The notes beneath the pieces are model-generated. The model made no database searches. It was not told the origin of the DNA and was given only the letters and a program-made list of their open reading frames with translations. DNA of 64,000 nt from Bettongia penicillata ogilbyi (taxonomy: Eukaryota > Chordata > Mammalia > Diprotodontia > Potoroidae): positions 2,491,001 to 2,555,000 of the forward strand of contig JAJHZJ010000028.1 in the NCBI GenBank assembly GCA_023548195.1. The letters run 5' to 3'. The position numbers and the translations under genes were made by a program. Numbering within the stretch: position 1 is the first letter of the stretch; each line of letters begins with the position of its first letter. Positions 24,650 to 35,428 of this stretch are shown here, in pieces.

Positions 24650-24886
24650 GTTGTTCAGTAGTTTCAGCTGTGAAACTACTGGGCTCTTTATGACCCAATT
24701 TGTTTTGGTAAAAATGTTGAAGTGCTTTACCATCCTTTTTCAGTTCATTTTACAGATGAGGAAACTGAGGCAAGTGGGTAGTTGACATGCTCAGAGTCAC
24801 ACAGCTAGTGAGTATCTGAGTCTGGATTTGAATTTAGGTCTTCCTGATTCTAGGCCCAGAACTCTGTCCACTGGGTCATCTAGCTG
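24650..24886 (-). repeat. tRNA-headed SINE with RTE-like tail (MAR1-like)
   Basis: TTGTTCAGTAGTTTCAGCTG at the left, CAGATGAGGAAACTGAGGCA in the core, and ACTCTGTCCACTGGGTCATC at the tRNA-like right end. Confidence 0.75.
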
Positions 24887-25084
24887 ACTTATAAAATAAA
24901 AGTCTCAAAGGCATTCTATAGTAAATCCTTGTGAATGTGTTGTACATTGATTTTATAATCATTCAGAAGATATTATAAACACAAGCTATGTTTATGTTTG
25001 TAATATGAATGACCAAAAGCACTTACTAAATAGAACAAATGTGAAATGTTTAAACATAGAATGTTTATGGAAGGGGGAACAAGG

Positions 25085-25350
25085 AAAGGAAGAGGCATGC
25101 TCATTTATTAAGTGCCCACTATGTTCAGACACTGTACTAAGTGCTTTACAAATGGTATCTCATTTACCTTCACAACAGTCCTTGGAGGTAGGTGCTATTA
25201 CTATCCCCATTTTTACAGATGAGAAAACAGCCAGACAGAAGTTGTGACTTACCCAGGGGTCATCCTGGTATTAAATGCCTGAGGAAGGATTTGAACTCAG
25301 GTCTTCCTGACTCCAGGCCTTAGCACTGTACCACCTAGCTGCTTCTGATG
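25085..25350 (-). repeat. MIR/THER1-type SINE
   Basis: TTATTAAGTGCCCACTATGT, GTGCTTTACAAATGGTATCT, TTGGAGGTAGGTGCTATTAC and TTTGAACTCAGGTCTTCCTG. Close to full length. Confidence 0.85.
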
Positions 25351-25794
25351 AAGCTTAGAGATTACCCTATACATTCCCCTCCTTTTATAAGTGAGAAAAC
25401 AACTAGGGGAGGAGGATGATACAGATGGAGTGACTGTCCCAAGTCATCTATACAGGCAGTTGACATAGCCAAGAAGTTTTCCCCCTTGTCAAATGAGAAG
25501 GGTTGCACTAGACACCCTCCAGGATCTCTTCCAGACCTAGGTCTATGATCCTGCACACAGCTGACCCATGGCCTCTTGAATCTCATCCCAGTGATTTTTC
25601 TCCAGTAACTCACTGATTCCCTCAAGTCCACGGTGGAAAGCCAGGCATCTATTTTAAAGTAGCACTTAGAAAAAAGTCATTTGCATTCATACTATGAAAA
25701 TGTTCATTAGGAATGATCTATTTACCCAAATCCTTGTAAGGGAAGATATCCCCAGCACAGGTAAATTCAACAAGTATTATTATGAGCCAACGAT

Positions 25795-25985
25795 GAGCAA
25801 TCAACAAGACTTTATTAAGCACTTACCATGTACCAAGCACTAGGTGGCACCATGCTAGGTGGCAGTAACACATATGAAAAAATCCCTGCCCTTGGGGAGC
25901 TTACATTCTATTAAGGAAAATACTATTGTACACATATAAGTATATATATATATGTATGTATGTATGTATACATATATATCTATAA
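25795..25985. repeat. MIR/L2-type piece with a TATG repeat
   Basis: CTTTATTAAGCACTTACCAT, CCCTGCCCTTGGGGAGCTTA and CATTCTATTAAGG, then a TATATATA/TATGTATG run at 25,940-25,980. Confidence 0.55.
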
Positions 25986-26300
25986 AATGACAAGAGTAGT
26001 AGCTAACATATATGACACTTTACAAGCATTATCACTTTGATCAAAATAAGTATACAAAATAAATTCAAGGTTTTGGGGGGCTCAGGGAGAGGCACTAGCA
26101 GCTAGAGTGATCTAAAAAGGCTTGAGTATGTTGGGGCTGAGCTTTTAAAGAAACTAGAGATTCTAAGATGCAGAGATGAGGAGGGAATGCAAAATGCATG
26201 GAGGTGGAAAATGAAATAATATATGATAATATATGTAAGGGACAGCAGATGTAAGGGTAATTTAAATGGGAAGATCTTTCCCATTCATTTAATAGACCCA

Positions 26301-26770
26301 TGTGACCTGCCTGGGTCACATGGAAGTGTGAGTCACATGGAACCTAGAGTGGGAGCAGTTTGCTGAACAGATGGAACAGGAAGAGCTAGAGCTAGAGCAG
26401 AGGTGAGAGGAAGTTAATCAGACAGCAAACAGCTGGAAAAGGCAGCAACTAGAGCGGGAGAGCTTGTCTGTGATTTTGTTTAAGGGAGCTGGTTTGTGGG
26501 AAACCTAATGGGGAAGGGTTGGGGATGGTATGGCCCTCTGCATTGTTAATTGTGTATAGATTTCTTGGTTACCATGATGAATTTGGCTTTCTAGTGTTGA
26601 GATTTGGCTTTCTGGTATCTGAATAAATGTTTTTCTTCCGCCTTCTATATGGAGTGTCTGTTATATTTTACAGTTCAGAATTATGCTGGCATATTCATTC
26701 ACCCTCAGTGCTGTGAATATTGCCTGGGAAATACAGCAAGAAAACCAGTTTGGTTTCACCGAAGTGCATG
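26301..26770 (+). mobile_element. Candidate solo LTR-like element
   Basis: Starts TGTGACCTGCCTGGGTCACA, is moderately GC-rich and purine-rich internally, and carries a polyadenylation hexamer in CTGAATAAATGTTTTTCTTC at about 26,622, followed by CTTCTATATGGAGTGTCTGT. This layout suits an old retroviral LTR. No internal viral genes, no second LTR and no clear duplicated flank were found, so the assignment is tentative. Confidence 0.4.
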
Positions 26771-26799
26771 AAAGTGAGTAATACATAATAAGTTTGGAA

Positions 26800-27650
26800 G
26801 GGGAAGTTCTGGAGCCAGGTTATGAGGAGTTTAAATGCCAAGCATAGTTTGTATTTAATCCTAAAGGTGTTTGAGAACTAGTGAAGTTTATTAAATAGGC
26901 TAAGGACATAGCTAGGCAGCTGTGTGGAAGATGGAGAGAGGAGAGACAAGTCAGGGAGATAAATTAGGGTATTATTAACAGTAGTTTAGGGGAAAGATGA
27001 TAGGGGATACCTATTGTGATGGGCACATACATAAAAAGTAGAGAAGGTGCCCTGTACTGAAGATACCAGAATCAAAATAGTCCCCTCCTTATTTTCTCCA
27101 AGGCAAGGCAGGGAGCAGAAGGGTATAACATATATACAAATAAATATGTAATTTGACAAGAGAGATTATTACCAACAGAGGGATCTGAGAAAGTTTCACA
27201 AAGAGATCACACCTTGGGCAAACCTTGAAAGAAGATAAGTTACTTGTAAGGAGTAGAAGTGAGGAGAGTATTAAAAGTAGAGGAGGCAGCCTGTGCAAAG
27301 ATGTGGAAGCAGGAGATGAATTAATTAATTAATATTAAGTTCAGAAAAATTCTAATATTCCAGTTTGATTCAGATATAGAATGTATGAAGGCAAATGGGT
27401 CACAATGAAACTGGAAAGGTTGGTTGGAGCCAGATTTTGGGACTCCTTAAATGTCATCCCTAGCAAAAAAGATTCACTGGCTACTTTGAGGCAGGAGAGT
27501 AACATGGGCAGATGTGTGTCTCAGAAAACAATAAACTGGGGAGAAGAGACTAAAAACAGGAAGACCAACTAGGAGGCTGTTGCAATAGTCCAGGCAGGAG
27601 GTGATAGGAGCCTCAGGTAGGGTAGTGATAGCATATATAAATGAAAAATG
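26800..27650 (+). repeat. Ancient interspersed repeat, family unassigned
   Basis: Contains TAAATGCCAAGCATAGTTTG, ATAGGCTAAGGACATAG and GAGGCTGTTGCAATAGTCCA followed by GGCAGGAGGTGATAGGAGCC. These recur widely in mammalian genomes in an old LINE-like family that I cannot name with certainty. Two overlapping pieces are probably present. Confidence 0.45.
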
Positions 27651-28224
27651 GGACACTTATAAGAAACATTATGAATGATATAACTTGATGTGGATTTGAC
27701 TAGAGTTGGGGAGAGGGGGTGAAGGAGAGGAAAAAGTCACTAATAACTGATTGTATTAACCTGGATGACTAAGACAGAAATGCCTTTGATGAAAAAAGTT
27801 TGGAGGGGAAAAACTAGTTTACAAGTGACAAAATAATAGATGGTTGGCATTGTTTTGTATGTGTGTAAATATAGTCATCCCTCTGCAAAAAACCTTGGAT
27901 GAGAGCTTGCTCAGGGTTGAGCAGTCCTAGATGGATTGGTTGTGTTCTGTGTCACTAGAAGGAAAATCTATATTGAAAAGATCACATTTCTAATGGAGTA
28001 TGTATGTGTGTATACATGTATGTACACATATAAAGAGCTGGACTTATGCCATTCAGATACATATATTTGTGTGGTAGTGGTCATATATAGATATGCCCCA
28101 GTGATGGTTAAGTGACTTCTATTTTCATAGTGTTGCCAATGCCAACTATCTGACAGAAAACAAAGCCACCATGTAGCTTCTTTAAAACAGAACAAAAGAA
28201 AACACCAGTAGCCTGAATTTGGAA

Positions 28225-28365
28225 TTAGCAACCTGAATTTTAAATCCCAGCTCTATCTATGTGACTTTTGCCTCTGGACCTCAGTTTCCTCATCTGAATA
28301 ATAAAGGAGGTTGGCCATATGACTTCTCAGTTTCCTGCCACCTCTAGACCTATGATTCAGTGGTC
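28225..28365 (+). repeat. MIR-like SINE
   Basis: TGGACCTCAGTTTCCTCATC and CACCTCTAGACCTATGATTC. Confidence 0.7.
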
Positions 28366-29084
28366 TGGATGACCACCAATATGGTGGGATCAGTCAATCG
28401 ATCAATATGCCAGGTTCTTGGGATCCAAGAACAAATGAAATAGCCCTTGACTTCAGGGAACTTACATTTAGGTACATGCACATATAAATAAGTATGTGCA
28501 AAATAAACACAGGGTGATATTTTTGGACTAGCAACTAGGGGAGGAATCAGGAAAAGAGTCAGGTAGAAGGCAGTTTGGGAAACATTAGCTATGGAACAAA
28601 AGAGCATATGAAATGTTCTTTTCCATAGCATTTCATCAGACACAGTCACAACTTCTCTAATGCAAACACTTTCTTCTATTCACACAGCTAGGCCTTCATC
28701 ACTAGATTATTTCAACCTGACAGGTTCCCCAGACTCGTCTCCCCCCTACCCCAATCCATTCTACACAGCTGCCAAAATGATTTTCCTTAAGCATGGATCT
28801 GACCGTGTCACTGACTTGAGTCCATCTAATGACTCTCTATCTCTTCTAAAATACAATGTAAACTCTTCTATGTCCTTTTAAAGCCTTTCACAACCTGGCC
28901 TCAACCTTTCTTTCCAGCCTGATTATATATTACCCTGTTCTCATGCCTGGTACCAGACTGGTTCTATTTCTCACACACTTCCCTCCATCTCCCATCTCTG
29001 CATTTTGCACTGGCCATCCCCCATATCTAGAATGCACTCCCTCCTCCCCTCCACCTTATCCTCCCTTCTCTTTAAGATTTGGCT

Positions 29085-29180
29085 CAAGTGGGGGGGAGGG
29101 GGAGGGGAAGAAAATTTAAAACTTGTGGAAATGAATGTTGAAAACTGAAAAAAAAAATAATAAATTTGAAGGGAAAAAAA
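29085..29180 (+). mobile_element. L1-type 3' tail inserted in L2
   Basis: G-rich GGGGGGGAGGGGGAGGGG, then AAATGAATGTTGAAAACTGA and a broken A tail, like the 3' end of the element at 58,900-59,034. Confidence 0.65.
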
Positions 29181-29293
29181 GATGTGCTTCACTGTGGGAA
29201 GTCTTTCCTGATTCCCCACACACCACTGCTATTTTGTATTTATTTTTAGTTCTTATCTTTATTCTGTATATATTTATATGTGTACTTGTCTAT

Positions 29294-29456
29294 CTGGTCA
29301 CTGGATCCAGATGTCTCCAGAGGAGAAGTGAGACTGGTGACCTTACACACCCCTCCTTCACTCAACACAAAGTCAAGTACAAGTCATGTCTTCATTTCTC
29401 TGACTGCTCTCTGACTGCATGGTCTTCTTCCGCAACAAAGGACAAACACAACAACA
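29294..29456 (+). mobile_element. WSINE1-like SINE 3' half inserted in L2
   Basis: GGTCACTGGATCCAGATGTC, GTGAGACTGGTGACCTTACA and CATGGTCTTCTTCCGCAACA, then AAGGACAAACACAACAACA. It lacks the tRNA-like head and is similar to 52,120-52,280. Confidence 0.75.
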
Positions 29457-29689
29457 AAAGTCTGTCTTGTCAACCCCCAAAACATAAACTCCTTGAGGGT
29501 GGGAGGATTGTTTCATTCTTTGTATTCACGAGAAATAAATCCTGACCGATTGATTGATTGGCATGTCTGCCTGAAACAGCTCTCCAGTTTCTAGGGACAG
29601 AGAGGAGGGAAATATCCGGGAAACCAAGTCCATTTCCTAAAAAGAGAGCTTTGAAGACCTGGCACATCGGGGCAAATGAGGCTGACAGG

Positions 29690-30180
29690 GCAGCTGCTCC
29701 CAGCAAACAGCGTTCTAATTCATGACCTCAAAAACTGGGAGAGGAAGTCCTATTAATTTTAATAAAACACATGAATCTGATGGGGGAGAGAAATAAATAC
29801 ACTCCCTCCTCCTTCGTCTTCCCTTTCTGCCCCGGGCTCCTGCAGTGGCCTAGGGGAGCAACGCCCCACCGTTCCATCTGGGGCAGCTGCGTGGGGGCAA
29901 TCTGTCCTTACTTGCTCTAGCCTCAGTAAAGGAAATATGAAATTGACTTGGAGGGTTGGAGTGGACTGGACGGGGGACAGGCATCACCGTTCCACCCAAT
30001 CTCCCCCTTCCCCATTGCTGGCTGCAGGGGGATGGGAAGTGGGTCTGGAGCCCCCGTTTGCTTTGTTTCCAGGAATTCTGTCAAAGCCTTGCGTTTCATT
30101 TCCCGACGATTTGCTGCTCTTGTGTTTGTCGAGCTTTCGGTCCCCAGACAGGCATTATTTTTTCATGACGGATGAAAGTT
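29690..30180. other. Repeat-poor, GC-richer intergenic block
   Basis: No transposon signature is visible and GC is higher than in the neighbours (for example CTGCCCCGGGCTCCTGCAGT). It contains CCTATTAATTTTAATAAAAC. Three overlapping short frames lack support. It could be a conserved distal enhancer. Nothing in the sequence proves this. Confidence 0.25.
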
Positions 30181-30519
30181 CTAAGAGCATATTCTGTAGA
30201 AGAGTGGAGGGGATGGGGGTAGGGAGACACAACTTATTTTAAAGGATTTTTTAAAGACTCCTCCCCTCCACCCCCCAACCCCCTCTACCTCAAATACTAC
30301 CCTAGTCTCCCTGTGAACGCAACTGGGATTCCAGCGAGCTACAGTTGAGCTAATTGTTGAATTTTTTGCCCTTTGACTCTTCAAGAGCTGGACTCTAGTG
30401 GAAGGTATTAAACCTGATAGTTTAACAATGTGAAATGAAAACTGCCTATCTTCCACCAAACATCCGAACCAAACAGTCTAAGCTAAAAGATCTATCTGAA
30501 ACCTTTTGATTTAACACTC

Positions 30520-30765
30520 AAAAAGCAATGTCAATTGAAACATGCTATCCACCTCTAGACAGAGAGCTGATGGATGGATTCAGAAGGCAGCTTGAAGTAT
30601 ATATTTTTTTCTTTCTTTAACTCAGCAAATTCAGGGAAATTGTTTTGCCTGATTATTCCTAATTGCAATGAGTTTTGTTTTTCTTGCCTTCTCAGTGGGT
30701 GGAGGAGGGGAAGAACAAAGGAAGAAAATTCAGAACTGAAAAGAAGACTTCATTTTAAACATTTT
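30520..30765 (+). mobile_element. L1 3' end fragment
   Basis: ATGCTATCCACCTCTAGACA, CTTGCCTTCTCAGTGGGTGG and AAGAAAATTCAGAACTGAAA, as in the other L1 3' ends here. Confidence 0.65.
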
Positions 30766-31284
30766 AATTTCAAGATCACAGCTTTTTTGCTTTCTATTTT
30801 CATATTAAAAACTATAAGTTGGATCATAGAGAAACTAAAAGGAAATCTGCCAAATAAGAGGACTGGGATAAGTGACCTCTAAGGTCCCTTTCAGCTTTAG
30901 CTGTATGAGCTGATTATTTTAAACAGAAAAAGATTTAATCCAACAGCCTCGACTGCCTCCTTTTCTAGCTTATGGGGAAGCTACAACCCCTGACTTTAGC
31001 AGAAAGAATATATAGAGGTTGAATTGTGTAGGAGGTAGGAGATCTCTGGTAGCTAAATTAATTTGGCTGTTATTTCACTTATTTGAGTCTAGCAAAAATG
31101 TGCAGGCAAATCTCTGCTCCACAGGACACCTAAGAAAGGGGGAAAAATTATTTGAAAAGTTCTCTTTGTGAAAGGGCACTGATATGACATGTTTCTCTCT
31201 TATTCCTAGTGTAGGTGGTGTTAATGGTGGTGCTAATAGCAGTAGCAACAGCAGCAGCAGTAGTAAGAATAGTAAATAGAGTAG

Positions 31285-31560
31285 TAAGAATATAAATATT
31301 ATTTATATAATGTCTATCATATATCCCAGGCACTGCACTAAGTGCTTTACAATTATTATCTCATTTGATTCTCACAACAACCCTGAGGGGTAGGTGCTCT
31401 TATTATATCCATTTTACAGATGACACAAACAGGAGTTAAGTGACTTGGCCAAAGTCATACAGCTAGTAAATGTTCGAGGATGGATTTAAATTTATTTCTT
31501 GTCTTCCTGACTCCTGAAGGCTGAAGCCAGCACTCTATCCCCTGTCACCTAGTTGTCCCA
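31285..31560 (-). repeat. MIR/THER1-type SINE
   Basis: CCAGGCACTGCACTAAGTGC, ATCTCATTTGATTCTCACAA, CATTTTACAGATGACACAAA and AGTTAAGTGACTTGGCCAAA. An AGC/AGT triplet run (31,230-31,285) precedes it. Confidence 0.8.
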
Positions 31561-31919
31561 CAATAAAAGTAGGCAGTAGAGGTGAGGGGAGAGCAGAATA
31601 CTTGAAGACTGTAGAAGTGATGAAGATTTTGGAAGAGGAAGAGTATTGATAAACCTAGTTTTCTAGGTCTTGAACATTCCTTTCTAAGGCTTAAGCCAAA
31701 CCATTACAGAAATCCACTTCAGTGTCTGAGAAAAGATCGTTGTTAATACAATCTTTAGTTACCAAGCTTCACAAACTTGGCCTTGAACTGACAAAACATT
31801 TCCCCCATCTTGAGTTATGGCCCTCAGAATAAAAATAGGAATTGGTTAAGTTCTTCTGGAAACCAAGATATTAAATGAAATTGGCAGAGGTTTAAATCAA
31901 GGAGTCAGTTGAAAGAGAT

Positions 31920-32345
31920 TTGTATGGAGGCATGCTTTCGAATTTCTGACCTACTACATACATGACCTTGGGCAAGTCACTTAACTTTTCTGGGTTTCAA
32001 TTATCTCATCTGTATAATGAGAAGATAGGATGAGCTGGTCACTAAAGTTACTCCCAGCTTTAAATCTGTGATCCCATGATCCTGGCTGTTAGCCCAGATG
32101 AGAAGAGTAGTATAGTGAAAAGAGCACTGGACTTAGCATCAATAGAACTCAATTCAAATTCTGCTTTCAACACTTACCAGCTGTGCTACTTTGAGCAAAT
32201 CACTTCACCTCTGACTCAATTTTCTCTGCTGAACAATGGTAATATTACCATCTGTCATTCTTACTTCACAATACTATGTGTGGATTAAACGAGATAATAT
32301 CTGTAAAATACTTTGCAAATCTTAGTGTTACATATACCTTCTCAG
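31920..32345 (+). repeat. Two adjacent MIR copies
   Basis: First copy: TACATGACCTTGGGCAAGTC and ATTATCTCATCTGTATAATG. Second copy from about 32,100: AGTATAGTGAAAAGAGCACT and ACTTACCAGCTGTGCTACTT, then a MIR 3' part. Confidence 0.75.
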
Positions 32346-32814
32346 ACTGAAAGCTGATTCTTTTTAAGGAACTCTGATTTGGAATTTTGAACTAGTATTT
32401 ATTCCATAGACTAGCCCAAAGACTGATAAGCATTAGCAGAATAAATAAACTTTCATCTATGTCTTTCCTGGGCATTATCTCATCATTAAGAGAATATATA
32501 TGCAACTATGTCAATCACTTTTGGGGGACGGAAAGGTCTGGACCTATGATTGTATTGACAGGAGCTCTCAGTATGAAAACTCCCTCCTTTGTTAAGGATC
32601 ATTTGTAATTTATAGTCTTAGAGGAGTAATGTAGGGAGACTTAGAGTAATATAACTCCTAGATGTCAGAGATAGCATTTTAACTCAAGTCTTTTTGAATC
32701 CAAGGATGTCCTTCAAATCACTACCCCACACTGCCTCTCATGAACACTTATTAATGATTTTGCCTCCTAATTTTTGTAACTAAGAAATTAGTCAAATTTA
32801 AGTATTTCTAAGAT

Positions 32815-33000
32815 AAGGAAGAACTCCCAGAAACTTGGAATTGCAGATAGAAGCAGGTTTCCAGGGAAGATCATTTGTTCCTTTTCTGAAGAGGTTTAAA
32901 ATGTCAATGGATACTCACTTGGCTAGGTCCACACTTGTGTCAGAGACTGGGATATGGGCTAACTGATTTCTGGAGGTCCTATCTGCTTTATAATTAGATG
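32815..33000 (+). repeat. L3/CR1 3' fragment
   Basis: TGAAGAGGTTTAAAATGTCA and TTTCTGGAGGTCCTATCTGC resemble the L3 3' end. Confidence 0.45.
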
Positions 33001-33814
33001 GGTTCGTTCTAAGGAGGCATAGCACCTACTACTGGGGTCTTAAGGGATGCCAAGAAAATCTGGGAGTGGAATGTTTTAGTCAAGAGATAAGTCGATCTCT
33101 TTGACACTCAGTTAAAAATATCTTTATGAAGATTCCAGTAATCCAACTTGCTATTTTCTCATATAGAGGTCCTTAAGGCATTTCTCAGAACTTATGTTCA
33201 TATTTGCCCAAATTTTGTATGGTGTCCATATGTCATTAGTTGATGCCATCAATTCTACAGCATATTTCTCAAGGGTACTACTGGTTCATTCCAAATAATG
33301 GAAAATGCCAAGCTAATGTTCTAAGTAGATGTAAAGCACTTGTGGGCTATTATTAATGGCAGATTGACATTTATCTTACAAAGCTTTCAGGCATTTTTAG
33401 AAAACAAGATTAAAGCCCTAGTGATTAATTAACATCCAGTTCTGTTGACTGCTTTGCAATCTATTCTTGAAATCCAATTTACATCTTGTGCAATCTTCAC
33501 CCACCAAAGCCCACAGGTCAGATTTTGAACTAGTACAGTCATCTTAGACTAAATTTTCTGGTTAATGATTTTGGCTGTCTGTTAGAAACAAAGAATATGG
33601 ACTTTCAGAAGTTTTATTTCCAGATAGTGTTTTAGTCCTGAGTGAATTACCAAGATAGCATGAATGAAACTGAACACCTCTGCTTGCCTTTTTCCATAGA
33701 GTTTACCACAAAGCACTAACTAAATGAAAATCTCTAACAAAAACTCTATTTGTTTTTTGGTAGGATTTTGTTTTTGTTGCCCTACATAAATCTAATTCAT
33801 TTGTCAGCTCACAT

Positions 33815-34275
33815 TTCTAATAATAATAGTTCATATTTATATAGCATTTTATTGTTTACAGACTTTCCTCATAAAAATCCTTTTTTTCCCCTTAAGACTG
33901 GGTCTCCTTATGTTGCCCAGACTAGAAGTGAAGCAGCCACTCACTGGTCTGTCTAGGTGCTGATTAGCACAGACGCTTTAGCCTGGGTGAAGAAGTGAAC
34001 CAGCCTGATGGCTCTTCCCAAGGGACTTACAATATATATAGCCCAATTGCAGCTCAGAACTCCCAAGGTCAAGAGATCCACCAACCTTAGTCTCCTGGGT
34101 AGCAGGGATCATAGGGATGTGCCAGCACTTCTGATAAAGACCCTTTGAGTTAAGCGATAAAATATTATTACCCTTATTTTAATAATAATAAACTTGAAGC
34201 CCAGAGAGAAGTGACTTGACCAAAGTGACATAACTAGAAAGTTGCAGACCCTGGACTAGAAAGTAGGCCTTCTAT
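33815..34275 (-). repeat. MIR interrupted by a 7SL retrocopy
   Basis: Left part: AATAATAGTTCATATTTATA and TAGCATTTTATTGTTTACAG, to about 33,883. Right part from 34,134: CTTGAAGCCCAGAGAGAAGT and GACTTGACCAAAGTGACATA. The two parts are consecutive segments of one reverse MIR. Confidence 0.7.
33893..34133 (-). pseudogene. 7SL (SRP) RNA retropseudogene
   Basis: On the minus strand this reads as a decayed 7SL RNA of about 240 nt (parent about 300 nt). The 3' Alu-domain end is seen on the plus strand as GGGTCTCCTTATGTTGCCCA, the S-domain as GAACCAGCCTGATGGCTC, and the 5' domain as CAGCTCAGAACTCCC and CTCCTGGGTAGCAGGGATCA. The S domain is shortened in at least two places, so it cannot be a working SRP RNA. 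A T run on the plus strand (33,881-33,887) is the relic of the A tail. Near-matching 13-bp flanks (ATAAAAATCCTTT at 33,871 and ATAAAGACCCTTT at 34,134) look like an aged target-site duplication. It retains S-domain parts, so it is a direct 7SL copy rather than an Alu-type SINE. Confidence 0.8.
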
Positions 34276-34361
34276 TTTCACTTTTCACATGCTTTTTCAG
34301 TGCTCATTATTAGCAAAATTGGCCAAATCCCATCAGTGAATGTGGGGTGTTTGGGTTGTGT

Positions 34362-34908
34362 GCAGTGTTCAGGAAGGACTAGCACTTCTAGTATAGAGGG
34401 CTTGCTGAACCCTTTCCAGGGTTGTTCATCCACCTTTGGTGTCCACCTGTCACCCAACTCACATTTATGACTCCAAGAAGCTGTAGCATGGGTATCAGTA
34501 AAACCATCTTGTCAGATAGACAAAACCAGTTTGAGCGTAACTGGAAGGTCTCAAACCCCTCAGTGAATTAGGGGAATGAATGGAAAGACTTCCCCTGGTA
34601 GAATGAGTGGATGAAAACCATTTGTTCCAATGGCCAAGAAGATGTCTGAAGCAGGTGATGTGGCATACTTAAACTTGGTCAGATATCAAAGATGCCAAGG
34701 TCACCCACTGCATCCTAGGTCATTTCCAGTTATCTTAACTGCAACATCATAACAAAATCCCACCACTGGACTTTGATGAGTCTGGGTGAGAGAATGAGGC
34801 CAGTGACTCTATACAACTCTGTCTCACCTAAATCCAATTCATAAGCCAGTTGAGACATCCCCTGAGATATCTTTGATCCTCTTCAAAAACAAAGGACAAA
34901 CAACAACA
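34362..34908 (+). mobile_element. LINE-like 3' region sharing its tail with a SINE
   Basis: About 545 bp, roughly 75% similar by eye to the reverse complement of 38,212-38,740. Landmarks: TTCAGGAAGGACTAGCACTT, AAGAAGCTGTAGCATGGGTA, GTAAAACCATCTTGTCAGAT, TCAGATATCAAAGATGCCAA and a tail AAAGGACAAACAACAACA. The last 170 bp align with the 3' half of the WSINE1-like copy at 51,967-52,280. No coding part remains. The family is probably a LINE 3' end, but I cannot name it with certainty. Confidence 0.65.
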
Positions 34909-35229
34909 TAAGTGAGTAAGAATCCCTCAGTACTTAATTAGGTAAGGCATGTGGTTGGCTTGTTTTTAGTGCCTCAATCTATGGGAACCCTACAAAAACA
35001 GTTCAACCAATATAGCAGAAGTTGTCTTGACCAGTGCCAACCCGTTTGGCACAAAACTTATGGATTTAAAAAATATATACCTGGAAGGGAGGGGTCTCTA
35101 TAATGTCCAACATTAATTTAATTAATTTTTTCATCTTCAACTTAGTTTGATATTATATGAACAAAACTCGAGAGTTTCTGTACCTCTGAAGAGAATTTTC
35201 ATAATCTTGAGATCATCATAATATCATAA

Positions 35230-35428
35230 GACCACAGATTTAGAAGTACAAGGGACCTTAGAGGTCACTGAATTCAATGAGTTCATTTTAGAAATAAGGT
35301 GACTGAGACCCAGAGACATTAAATAATTTACCCAGGATCACATAGCTAATAAATGTCTAAAGTAAGATTTGAATCTGTCTTCCTGACTTGAAGTCCAATG
35401 CTCTATCCACAATACCATGCTGCCTTAC
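35230..35428 (-). repeat. MIR-family fragment
   Basis: AGGGACCTTAGAGGTCACTG, CCCAGGATCACATAGCTAAT and GTCCAATGCTCTATCCACAA. Confidence 0.75.

Larger units (their letters stand above)
28645..29560 (+). repeat. L2 3' region carrying two nested insertions
   Basis: L2 landmarks in order: GATTATTTCAACCTGACAGG, AAAGCCTTTCACAACCTGGC, CTAGAATGCACTCCCTCCTC, GGAAGTCTTTCCTGATTCCC, ACTCCTTGAGGGTGGGAGG and TTTGTATTCACGAGAAATAA. The run is broken by an L1-like A-rich tail at about 29,085-29,180 and a SINE tail at about 29,294-29,456. Confidence 0.75.

Noticed and set aside
33750..33956. 68-codon plus-strand frame at the edge of the 7SL pseudogene
   Set aside because: It runs through MIR and reverse 7SL sequence and cannot be a host gene.
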